Origin: Fomitopsis serialis
Taxonomy: Eukaryota > Basidiomycota > Agaricomycetes > Polyporales > Fomitopsidaceae
Assembly (NCBI RefSeq): GCF_022376445.1
Contig: NW_025954981.1
Location: 1-64,000 of the forward strand
Length of the DNA: 64,000 bases
Direction of reading: 5' to 3'
Positions 29,764 through 40,544 of the stretch are shown here, piece by piece; within the stretch, counting starts at the first letter, position 1; each line of letters opens with the position of its first letter. Under the pieces are notes generated by a model, which had not been told where the DNA came from, ran no database searches, and was given only the letters and a program-made list of their open reading frames with translations. A program made the translations under genes and the position numbers.

Positions 29764-29967
29764 CATATTGCCCCATTCGCCTGCCAGTGGCAGTGTATAC
29801 TGCCGGTTCTCAGTGCGCACAACAGGATGCAGTAGTAATTCAGGCTGTACAGGCAAACATCAATATTGTAGTACTTAGCAACGACGTGATAATCCACACA
29901 ACATGATCTCCAATATGAGCGACCTACGACCGCCACGAAAGTCGAGCGTAATTACGCAGGTACGTGG

Positions 29968-30219
29968 CACAGCGGACAAATCACCTTGTGCGCAGTCCTA
30001 ACATTGTGACTTACACGGTAAAAGCGTGTAGATTATCTAGATAACCGAAAATAATGTATGTTACTGTCCCGAACATTGAAAGCTAGCCAATCAGAAGCCA
30101 CGCCTTTCAATGTTCCGCTGCCTAACATATGCTATTTCCGATAACCTAAATAATATACACGCTCTTACGGCGTAAGTTACAATGTAACGACTCCGAGCAA
30201 GCCGGTTTGTCCGCTGTGT
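29968..30219. mobile_element. 252-bp palindromic MITE-like element
   Basis: The two halves are inverted repeats over nearly the whole length. The left end CACAGCGGACAAA pairs with TTTGTCCGCTGTG on the right. Further in, matching blocks include TTACATTGTAACTTAC-type, GCGTGTA-type and TATGTTA-type segments, and the centre is a hairpin around 30071-30114. TGG flanks both ends and may be a 3-bp target duplication. It has no coding capacity. It probably depends on an enzyme encoded elsewhere (inference). Confidence 0.75.
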
Positions 30220-30255
30220 GGTCCGAGGCGTATCATGGCGGATGGGCATGGTAAA

Positions 30256-31758
30256 TCAGTCTAATGTCGAGGCTGACGTAAACGTCGCGACAGCGCCTGC
30301 AACGATCGACAGCACATGTCCAATCGGTGGGCGTTCACGAGAATTCGACCGCCAACAGTTCTCCATGAGTTCCCAGACGGGATCGGACAAGCCCAGTGAA
30401 AGTGCATGAGAGGGGCGGAGAGGCCTTTTCCCTTGTAGCACCTGGTTATGTACTTGACCGATGTGCCGTAAGTTACTATACGGAGGTCGTCCTGCGAAGA
30501 CCTGTCGCACATCGTTAACAATGCGAAGGCATGTATAGAAACTGTCGAAACAAACCTCCCACATCATGATTGCCAAAGCGTAAATGTCGCCTTCCAATGA
30601 GGCGTGTGCGTGACTAAGATCAAAACTCTCCGGATCCATTATCTCAGGCGCCATGTATTGCAGAGTACCTTGCCCGCCATTGCTCTGCGTTGCAGGATCT
30701 ATCGTGTCCATATTATGAATGAGGGTTGTCAGGCCGAAATCACACAGACACGCGTGTCGTGTGCTGTCGATGAGGATGTTGCTCTGAGTAGTGAAGAGAG
30801 GTATGCGCATCTTGTTATCGCACACTGTTATGAATCTTGACAGAGAAGCGACTCACGCTCTTCAGATCGCCATGTGTCACAGTTTCCGAATGCAAATATT
30901 GCAGACCTTCACAAACATCCAGGAGCTGAATGTCCAATGTTATGGCTATGAGGCTATATCACCGACAATGCCAATGGTGAACACATACCAATTGCAGTCG
31001 ATTCTCGGCCGGATACTTCTTGAGGAACTCGGTTATAGTGCCGTTGTCGACCCATTTGCTGACAATACACAATGGGAAGAGCTTCGTGTCAACGCCTAAC
31101 ATCGGCGTTATCCTCGGATGGCGGAGGCGTCGCCACATCACGACCTCCTGACACACATTCTAAGCGGACATGAGTTAACACCATGATCCACGGTACTCCA
31201 TCAATTTAAGGTGTCCAACTGACTGGGTATACGCGCGATGCATTCTTGGCATTTATACGGATTGCTTTCAACGCCACACTGATCGGACCAGTGGGCAGAC
31301 TGTATTGTCCGCGCCATACATCCGCATGTCCTCCGTGCTCCAAAGCATAGTCATCGCTCTTGCGCAATGAACTCGAACAAATAATATATGCTGGAGGAAT
31401 GATACTGTAGTTTCGGCAAAGGCATCGAAGCACCTGGAAAATCTTCCTCAGAGGCCCCGTGGCTATTGGATAAGACGCATGACTATCAAGGGTCTGCACC
31501 GAAGTTACAATTCAGAGACCACTCATCACGTAGACTGACCACACAAACCTCAGAGAGAATCTTGACGGCAGCATGTGATGTTTTGAAATCGCTGCTTACA
31601 GCAGGATCGGTAGCCGCTAGACCACGATGCATCGTGTTCCCTCGCGGGTCCGTATTGGTAGAGTAGAAGTTGGCCCTCTGCGTTGCCAGTGCAAGTCCCG
31701 AAGGTCTGGTAAAAGGTTGGTAACCTTCTGAGGTAGCCAACGGGAGCCTTCGTTGCAC
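30256..31758 (-). CDS. TKL-like protein kinase (copy 1)
   Basis: Protein kinase with its exons in frame across five introns. The N lobe has a glycine-loop-like GGHADVWRG, the ATP-binding Lys in VALKAI, then VVMWRRLRHPRITPMLGV and the hinge region CIVSKW. The catalytic loop is HGDLKSSNILI, followed by CDFGLTTL and the APE motif in QYMAPEIMDPES. The C lobe has SLEGDIYALAIMMWEV, FAGRPPY and the kinase end motif CWRSNSRERPPIG. HGDLK in place of HRDLK is common in the large agaricomycete TKL-like kinase expansions. The paralogue at 38157-39725 has the same exon pattern. The ATG at 31758 is the most upstream in frame but the N terminus is weakly supported. Confidence 0.8.
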
Positions 31759-33422
31759 ACCTATGTCGTGAATGGCGACACTTTAGTCCCATTCATGCTA
31801 CACAAGACAATGTGAGAGACACCCTATCGCGTTCGCGTCGTAGACGATTTGTCTCCGTCGTCTGCGGGGGTGCAGCTCGCGTGGAAGCGTGCTGTGCCCG
31901 GATCATACTATTCTCGTTTCCTTGACCATTCGCTCCACCTATATTGTGAGATGCAACCGATCAGCCCCTTCATGCCACACAAGACTACTATGCGGCATAT
32001 TACCGCGTTCGCGTCGTTGATGATATTCCTCCGCATTTTGCAGACGTGCGACTGGCGTGGTCCCGCGGTGCGCCAACGTGGTGCCACCAATGTTGTCTGA
32101 TCCACGATTTGAGCTGGATTGCCTTCGACGTCTGGTCACATTCCTATCGTCAGGAGTTCCGGCGGATGGCTGGGGTCTGGGGCATCTGTAGACTCCGGAG
32201 AGGTACTCACTGTAACTCAGCGGGAGGATTTAACTCTGTACGGTGTCTGTTCAAGTTACGACTATCAGCGCTTCCGAGTCTCTCGTCCACCCCCCGGTAT
32301 CTCCTCGATGCAGCTGGTGCATGGTCACTGTGTTCAACTGAATTCCAGTTCGTATTTATGTGAGTTGATGGTGGTTCCCAAAGTTGCTGCGTATCGCGTC
32401 TGTCTTCTGGCCTACTTTCGTTCATTGATGTGACATCGCCTCACCTCAGGCTCACTAATAGTAGGGCTTGGCAACTCAGGCAACCAACCGTGTTCATCCT
32501 CAGCCATGTCGTCCCAAAAAAACGAGGGCATATCTGGCGGCGAATGGCAATTAGGATGATAGGGTATAGCAGTCATCGAAAGAAAGGTCTTACATCCTCC
32601 CGAACTGCCTCTCGTTATGGAACTGCCATTCGATGTGAACGACATTCTCGCTGTCGCAGGCACGTTTCTCACTACGAGTGGTGGCATCAACCTGCTCGGC
32701 GTCCTACCTCTTGATCCTTGTTCGTAGGCGGCAGCTTGCATGCCGTCGCAGCTGAGTAGGCTTTGATTAACCTGGAACGATACGTAGGCAGACCTTTCGG
32801 CCCCATCAGCATTGTTTCCTACGAGACACGAGCTGAGGCGACATTACCTCCAAACTATTCCTTAGATGCACAACTTGGAGGGTACGACGCAGGCGTCCAG
32901 TCGACTCATGGGTCTGCCTGAGGGCAAGATGCAGCTGAGAGGTGGTTGTGATCAGTGAGAGCCGCACATACATACTGACTTGCACTCGACGAGGCGGCCT
33001 CATGTTCGCCTCATGAGTAAGTTGGACGAGAAGCCGAGCCACATGCCCCCTGAGAACGAGCAAGGCGTCAGTTTCTGAGGGCAGAAGCACAGAGGAACCT
33101 GAGTTAGGTACTGATATAATACCGGTGACTCGGAGAGCGCGTTACAGACGTGGCATCTAATCCGCCGTATCAGCGCAACCTCTGTCAGCGTCGTCCTCAA
33201 CACGATGTATATTGGCGATTCCAACGACTGAGAGGCTTCCTGCGTCACCGGTCATATGTAGACTTGATATAGACGATGCCTCGAAAGCCTCGTTCGAAAT
33301 CATATGGCCATAGCCAGCAGACTGAATTTGCAACCCGATGCCGATGTTTCATTGAATGACCGGCTTTTGGTAGGCGATTAGCCGACTCATAACGTGAGAG
33401 CCGTAATAGAACAAAAATACAC
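31759..33422. other. Intergenic / decayed DNA
   Basis: No gene recognised. It lies between the kinase and the SNF5 pseudogene of the left duplicate and is about twice as long as the matching interval of the right duplicate (39726-40544). Confidence 0.4.
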
Positions 33423-34680
33423 CGAAGGAAGCGCGATAGGCATGTCATCTCCGCCTCCTGGAGATCGCCTGCTACATACTGGAACTTGACTGGAACTTTG
33501 ATGTCTCCCGCAATCGCCTGCGAATCGCCAATCCGTCAGCGAGCACACCAGACAACGCAAAGCCACAACCACGCACCGACTCGCGCGCTCGCGCTCAATC
33601 TCCCTCCTCTCGACCTCCTCCGCCGTCAACACCTCGAAGCGCGTCCTAAACTCCTCCGCCTCTTGCCAATCCCGCCACACGCTCCGGAGCGGCTTCGGCC
33701 CGCGCCCGTCCTTCGGCGCCCGTCCCCACGACAGCCCCAACCCCGTCTTGTCCTTGAGCAGGCTGAACCCGCTCCGGTCGCGCGGTCGGTCCTCGTCCGC
33801 GCCGTGCTGCTGCTCGAGCCCGAGCACGCCCCACTCCCACGCGTCGCGCTTGTGCTTGATGAGCTCCTCGTGCACGGCGTGCGCGACGAGCGGGACGGCC
33901 TCGCCTGAGAGCCCGAGCTCCGCGCAGAGCGTGCTCGCGAACTGTTCCGGGGTGAGAGAGGAGAGGAGGTCCCACTCGATGTGGTCGGAGAGGTGGTGGT
34001 TCGCGATTTGAACGTCAATCTGGGGTGTGGCACGTCAGCGAGCTTGATCGAACGGTACGGGCAAATATCGGACGCACGCTGAGGACGACACGACACTCGG
34101 GTACCTCGTCGCCCTCCATCAACTCGTCATCGTCATCCGTCTCGACCTCGAGATCCAGTTCTGCGACACCTGCATGCTCTTCCAACTGTGCGCGGATCTG
34201 AGCTGCAGCGGTATCCGCCCAGGGGTTCGTCGGGATGTCCAGGTCGGCGCAGAACGTGCGTGCAAACACCGCCGCGGGCTTGATCAGGTCTTCGTGTAGG
34301 TTCCATACGAAGCACCGAGTCTTGTATTCGATACATGTCGGTCTCAAACTCGACTCTAATAGGCATCAGCGCTGTGGACTTTCTCGCCTGATACTCTAGG
34401 AGTTCGGAGGAACTGCAGTATATGTGTGAGATGTCGTAAAGCACCCACAGAGACAGGACGTACAAGTAAGCGTGTTTTGTGGGTGCTATTGGGTTCGCGG
34501 AGATGAATCTCGAAGGCGGGACCATGCCCAAGTAGCTTTGGTCCAGCTCGTTTCTTTGCGGTTGCTGCGGGGGTGCGGGCTGCACAGTAACTTATATTAA
34601 TGGTGGGCGTCGACACACCAGCGCGAAATACCGATGCGCCAACACGTGCTTTCAAGTTAGTCGCGCAGCGCGCACCGCGG

Positions 34681-35605
34681 CACAACAAACGCGACATGGT
34701 ATCTGAGCATGGGATATGGTACGGGATATCCAAAAATATATTTTGAATATCCCGTTCGGGGATATTGTGATCGGAGATATGGAAAGTCTGGATGCTCAAA
34801 GTATCCCGAGATGGAATACTTTGAATTTCCCCACATAGTATCGCAGGCCGGGATATGGTGAGGGATGTTTAGAATATCTCTGGCCACTGTGACAATGATG
34901 TCCATTTCCGTCTACCCATCGTCCTAACCACGTTGCTTGTTTTCTATTGTCCAGTGTCATGCGCGGTCACGGACATGTCACGCCGCAGGCCCGAGCTGCT
35001 ACTTACCGTAAAAGGTAACTTTGGCTCCCTGCCGCCGCGGCGAGTCGCGGTACGGTGTCGCGTCGCGGTGTGGTGTGTCGCGTCGCGTCGCGGTACAGTG
35101 TGTCGCGTCGTGTCATGGCATGGCATGGCGCGTCATGTCATGGTACGGCGCGTCATGTCATGTCATGGCACGGTACGGTGTGGCGTGGCATGTCACGATA
35201 CGGCGTGTCATGGCATGGCATGGCATGGCATGGCGCCGGCGCGGCGTGTCATGGCATGGTACGGTACGGTATGGCACGGTACGGCGTGTCATGGCACGGT
35301 ACGGCGCGTCGTGTCATGGCACGGTACGGTGCGTCATGGCATGGCACGGCGCGTCGTGTCACGGTATGGCACGGCACGGCGCGTCGTGTCACGGTATGGC
35401 ACAGTACGGCGTGTCATGGCACGGTACGGCGCGTCGTGTCATGGCACGGTACGGCGCGTCGTGTCATGGCACGGTACGGTGCGTCATGGCATGGCACGGC
35501 GCGTCGTGTCACGGTATGGCACGGCACGGCGCGTCATGTCACGGTATGGCATGGGCCGCATGGCATGGCACGGCGCGGTACGGTACGGCGTGCCGTGTCA
35601 TGGCA
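34681..35605 (+). repeat. Left arm of the giant inverted repeat
   Basis: About 925 bp. From about 35041 it is a degenerate array of 5-bp units (patterns such as ATGGC, ACGGT, GTGTC, GCGTC) with a recurring 25-bp higher-order unit. It mirrors the right arm; the segment 34715-35130 looks essentially identical to its partner. Confidence 0.85.
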
Positions 35606-35795
35606 TGATGGTATGGATAATGGTACATATACTTCGCTCATGTCGCTTTATTACAATCAAATTATTCTTGCATTGTACTGTGACAGCCTGAGTTGAACAG
35701 GTATTGTATTGGCGTTAGGTACAGCCTGAGCCTCAATAATGTATGTAGGGTACAATTTACTTCAGTGGCATGACATAAGCACCATGCTCGCACTG

Positions 35796-36655
35796 TGCCA
35801 TGACACGGCACGCCGTACCGTACCGCGCCGTGCCATGCCATGCGGCCCATGCCATACCGTGACATGACGCGCCGTGCCGTGCCATACCGTGACACGACGC
35901 GCCGTGCCATGCCATGACGCACCGTACCGTGCCATGACACGACGCGCCGTACCGTGCCATGACACGCCGTACTGTGCCATACCGTGACACGACGCGCCGT
36001 GCCATGCCATGACGCACCGTACCGTGCCATGACACGACGCGCCGTACCGTGCCATGACACGCCGTACCGTGCCATACCGTACCGTACCATGCCATGACAC
36101 GCCGCGCCGGCGCCATGCCATGCCATGACACGCCGTACCGTGACATGCCACGCCACACCGTACCGTGCCATGACATGACATGACGCGCCGTACCGTGACA
36201 TGACGCGCCATGCCATGCCATGACACGACGCGACACACTGTACCGCGACGCGACGCGACACACCACACCGCGACGCGACACCGTACCGCGACTCGCCGCG
36301 GCGGCAGGGAGCCAAAGTTACCTTTTACGGTAAGTAGCAGCTCGGGCCTGCGGCGTGACATGTCCGTGACCGCGCATGACACTGGACAATAGAAAACAAG
36401 CAACGTGGTTAGGACGATGGGTAGACGGAAATGGACATCATTGTCACAGTGGCCAGAGATATTCTAAACATCCCTCACCATATCCCGGCCTGCGATACTA
36501 TGTGGGGAAATTCAAAGTATTCCATCTCGGGATACTTTGAGCATCCAGACTTTCCATATCTCCGATCACAATATCCCCGAACGGGATATTCAAAATATAT
36601 TTTTGGATATCCCGTACCATATCCCGTGTTCAGATACCATGTCAGGTTTGTTGTG
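35796..36655 (-). repeat. Right arm of the giant inverted repeat
   Basis: About 860 bp, the reverse complement of the left arm. It differs mainly in the number of 5-bp-based units and in the outermost 40 bp. Confidence 0.85.
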
Positions 36656-36821
36656 CGGTGCGTGTCCCTCCGCTTGCCACGAAGTCCGAACCATGCGAGC
36701 CTATCAGCGCTGTCACACATCGAAAACGCCGAGGCGTCTAGATGTCGTGACTAAATGGAATACCCTCCTCCTCCTCCTCCTCTCCTGCGTGCGGAAACTC
36801 AAAGCGGCAAGAACTCAGTAC

Positions 36822-37280
36822 GTACTTAACCATATACCAGTCTTCCACACCTTCTAGTTGGCCACACGGTACTATATGATCTTCTGGATCCAACAGGAAC
36901 GTCCTGTGACCAGATCAGCACCACCTCGTCGCGCGCTTTTTCGGGCGGCTGCGACAGTGCCTTCGTATTCAACGCTTCTGAATTGGGGACAAGCACGCGG
37001 GGAGCAGGCGGCGTCCTTGGTGCTCCCGATGGCTGCTCTTGCGATGGATCGCTCGGCGGCGACAGCCTTCGAACACGAGCACGCCAGGGCAGCGGGTCGA
37101 ACGAGGAGCACTCTGAGCACGGAGCGTGGCTTTCGAAACGTACGCCACGATTACGTCCGACTCTTGCGAAGGGTTGACTCGACGTGAGATGCATGCGGTT
37201 CCTGGAGGTGAATGAGTAACAGCCAGTTCGGAACATAACTTACACTTACAATGATTTCCCAGTCGTCGGAAGTGGCTGCC
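36822..37280 (-). pseudogene. Partial PEX1 copy with internal deletion
   Basis: Similar to two separated pieces of the PEX1 gene joined directly: about 22152-22510 (end of exon 5, including DPLPWRARVRRLSPPSDPSQEQ) and about 23380-23485 (exon 3/4 junction). Roughly 870 bp of PEX1 between them is missing. It has no start, no AAA domains and no function expected. It lies next to the truncated end of the SNF5 pseudogene. Confidence 0.85.
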
Positions 37281-38156
37281 ACCCACAGCCAAACCTACAA
37301 CCATCATCACGCCCCCTCACGTTTTCACTCATGGCCACGTTCCCATGTGCAATGCATGCCTTTATCGACGCAGTGCCAAGCCCTCATAGGCGACTGTGGC
37401 AGCGACAAGGTACATCGCGACAACAATCGAGGAGCGAGTATGCGTACCAGTGGTCTGCAAGTCGCTTACGCCAGTCCCCGCGCTCTTGCATGCGTACGAC
37501 ACTGTACGCGTGCTCAAGCTAAATGTTTGCACCTCGCCATGCGCGTGGCCTTGAACAGTAACAAAGAGGTGATCGCAAGTGGAGATGAAAGAGGAGGAGC
37601 CGGGCTCGGGCAGCCAAAGTGGACGTGAAGGCTCGGAATCAAAAGGTGAGCCTTTTGCTAAGTATACCTAGTCTCCCCTAGGCAGACCCTAAAGAAGACC
37701 TGTTTGAGTGGGGGAGAGGACGGTCTTCTAAGGAAGTACAGTATACCAATGCTCACCGCTTCTGCTGCCAGTGCCCACGCAACTTGGAGCAGACATGTCA
37801 ACGAACAAACCGTTGACCCCGTCTGCTTACTTGTTCATCCTCCCACGCAGACGCGGTCCGCGGAGCATTTCCAGTCATCAACGATACTCGCCTCGCGTAG
37901 CCGACGGGGTTCGTCGCTGCCCAATGCACAGCGCGAACATACCATGTAGTATACTACGGCAAAGGGGCCATTCAGCTGACTCCCGGAGGGAGGCGGCTGA
38001 GTGGCCTCCTGGGTTAGTATTGCTACCAAATGATTTGGACACGGATAGTTACATTCGTGTTGTATACAAGATGAATAAGACACGCGAGCGCATATTGAAC
38101 TTCCGTAGCGTAGCACGGGCTTCGGCTAGTAAGCCATACAACACGACCTCCGAATT
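37281..38156. other. Intergenic, no gene supported
   Basis: A 252-codon plus-strand frame (37771-38529) runs antisense into the 3' end of the kinase and has no domain. Confidence 0.4.
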
Positions 38157-39725
38157 CTATGGCGCCGAAGATGCTACGTTCGACACAAACCCCTCACGTG
38201 CGCCGTATGGAGGGTCTTGGTGTGCGACTACCGAATATGTGGGGGTATCCAAGTCGAGGATAGGTGATATAGAGCGTGTCGATTGCCAGTGTCCAGGCTT
38301 CGATGTCGCGAGAGCGTATGTGAGGACCGGTAGCACTTGCCCAATCGGCGGGCGTTCACCAGGGTCCGACCGCCAACATCTCTCCATGAGGTCCCAGACA
38401 GAATTGGACAAGCCCAGTGACTCGGAAAGAGCATCGACAACACGAGATGGCCTCGTCCCCCGTAGAATCTCGCGTTGGATTCGACCAACGTGCCACGAGC
38501 CATATGGGGGCCGTCCTGCGAAGACCTAGTATTCGAGTCCAGGCAATATCAATGCGGGGCCAGTATGTGCATATGAATCATTGAGACAAACCTCCCACAT
38601 GACGATTGCCAAAGTGTAAATATCGCCTTCTAGCGAGGCATGCGCATGTCGAAGCCCGAATGACTCCGGGTCCATGATTTCGGGTGCCATGTATTGCACA
38701 GTACCTTGCCCGCCATTACTCCGCGTGGCAGGATCTATCGTGTTGATACTGTGAATCAGGGTTGTCAGCCCGAAGTCGCACAGACGTGCATGTAGTGTGC
38801 TATCGATGAGGATGTTGCTCTGAGCAGATAGGGAACCATGAGCGTGCTGTCATTGGACGTTGTTATGGATGTGGTCGGTAGACCAGCGACTCACGCTCTT
38901 CAGATCGCCATGTGCGACGGTTTCTGAGTGTAAGTATTGCAGTCCTTCAGCAACATCCACGAGCTACGTGTGTGTTATTATGGTGATGAGATTGTGTCAT
39001 GACGACGATGTCGACAAAAACGAACATACTAATTTCAGTCGATTCGCGGCCGGAGTCCGTTTGAGAAAAGCAGTGATAGTGCCATGTTCTGCCCATTCGC
39101 TGACAATACACACGGGGAAGAGCTCCGTGTCGACGCCTAGCATTGGGATGATCCTCGGATGGCGGAGGCGTCGCCACATGATGACCTCCTGACATACACT
39201 CTGAGTGAACCCCCAAAAGCAAGGTCAGTCACGGTTCACGGTTATATGACGATTCGAAAGATCAAACAGACCGAACGTATGCGAGACGCAGATCCCGCGT
39301 TGATACGAATTGCTTTGAGCGCCACGCTCACCCAGCCAGTGCCAGACACGAGATATTCTCCGCGCCATACATCTGCATGTCCTCCAAATTCCAACGCGTG
39401 CTCGCCGATCTTGCGCAATGAGCCAGAGCGTATGTTATATGCTGGAGGAATGATACTATAACTCCGGCAGAGGCACCGAAGCACCTGGAACATCCTTCTC
39501 AGAGGCCCAGAGGCTATTGTTGTATACGCAAGACTGTCAAGGACCTGTACCAACGCTCCCAATCAAGATTTCCTCAACACATATACAACTGACTGCCCGA
39601 ACCTGTGCAAGCACTGCAGCGGCAGCATATGCAGTGTCGTATTCACTGCTTGTATCTTGCTTCTGAGAATCTTCACTATTGTGTCCATTAACTATAGTTG
39701 ATGCCGATTGGCAACACCCGAACAA
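38157..39725 (-). CDS. TKL-like protein kinase (copy 2)
   Basis: Paralogue of the kinase at 30256-31758, about 8 kb away in the same orientation, with matching introns. Visible: GGHADVWRG, VALKAI (ATP Lys), MWRRLRHPRIIPMLGV, HGDLKS, CDFGLTTL, QYMAPEIMDPES, SLEGDIYTLAIVMWEV, FAGRPPYGS and CWRSDPGERPPIG. All catalytic residues are present, so it is probably active. The C terminus continues about 45 residues past the kinase domain to the stop at 38157. The start at 39725 opens a Ser/Ala-rich leader (MFGCCQSAS) spliced to VLDSLAY. The gap 39726-40544 downstream of SNF5 holds no gene I can see. Confidence 0.8.
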
Positions 39726-40544
39726 ACATAACTTAGATATGTTTTATGGGATACGATAGAGACTCACAACGTAGCACGACCTGCTGATCGTGAGCGCTCT
39801 GAGCACTATTATAGCCTTCAAAGCATCACCAATCACCCTCGAGCTCACATCCATTGAGCTTTCAAGTGACTCCAGCTTCCGTGCCGGCCACAGGCTAACG
39901 ATGCGCTTGGATGACTGCGAGGCCGAAAGCTATTACATCAATGTACACCATATAGGGCTACGGAGCTTATTACCTTCTGGCTATCGTCTGCGTGGATGTT
40001 TCGTGGAATTGACCCGAATTTGTCAGGCCGGAGGCGAGTCGAAATGGCTCCCTGAGAGTGGAGTGAATCTCAGCGATGGCTGTGCGGTGAGGACGTTCGC
40101 TAGCGGGGGATGCGCAATGGGTGGCCTTATAGCTTGCTTAGACGCTGCCACAGCCTGCCAGAGGTACATGTCCCGTGCGCCCATCCACTTTACTGTGAAG
40201 GCGCCAGGGCCGAGGACTGTGCAGACGCCAGTAGCACGGCAGACTCTGCAGTTGGGTTAGTACGTACCTGACATCGTGCTAGTGAGAATGCGTTGTGAAC
40301 ATGTCATCTGAAACATATCAGCGTGTCCATTGCCCTGCATTCACTGTCAACGTTGCCCTCAGCACGAGGCATTGAATAGATGGAAAACCACGTTCCTACT
40401 TTGGGATGCAGTGCCAAGTTCAATTCGCAGTCCGCTGTCGACGTGTCGCTAAACATTCGGCTCCAGTCATGCCTGGACGATTAACTGATCATTATAGTAG
40501 AAGTCATACAACAAAGTCAGATCAGAGGAAGCGCGACAAGTTCG

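Larger units (their letters stand above)
34681..36655. mobile_element. 1,975-bp inverted-repeat DNA transposon (non-autonomous)
   Basis: Inserted into exon 2 of the SNF5 pseudogene. The ends are CACAACAAAC and GTTTGTTGTG, and CGG occurs on both sides (34678-34680 and 36656-36658) while the intact SNF5 copy has a single CGG at that point, so a 3-bp target duplication is visible. The arms (34681-35605 and 35796-36655) form a giant inverted repeat around a 190-bp centre. The outer about 360 bp of each arm is AT-rich and contains repeated GGGATAT/ATATCCC motifs. The inner part is a GC-rich pentamer array. There is no transposase. CAC ends with 3-bp duplications resemble CACTA-type elements (inference). 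Confidence 0.88.
33423..36694 (-). pseudogene. SNF5 pseudogene (duplicate copy, transposon-interrupted)
   Basis: Partial copy of the SNF5 gene at 40545-42367. It covers the 3' part (33423-34680) and, beyond the inserted element, a further 39 bp (36656-36694). The long last-domain exon is almost identical to the functional copy. Disabling changes relative to that copy are a net +4 bases near 34315 (in the RIRDCFVWN region), about 10 extra bases near 34590 and the 1,975-bp transposon at 34681-36655. The 5' end of the gene is missing. The remaining SNF5-domain frames are relics. Confidence 0.85.

Noticed and set aside
33626..34096. Arg/Ser-rich and other frames antisense or shifted over the SNF5 copies (also near 40714-41184)
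   Set aside because: Shadows of the GC-rich SNF5 exon; the same frames occur in both copies because the DNA is duplicated.
34933..36403. Five open frames of 174-252 codons in several frames on both strands
   Set aside because: They are translations of the pentamer array and its mirror image, which simply lacks stop codons.
37771..38529. 252-codon plus-strand open frame
   Set aside because: Antisense to the 3' end of kinase copy 2, with no domain and no splice support.
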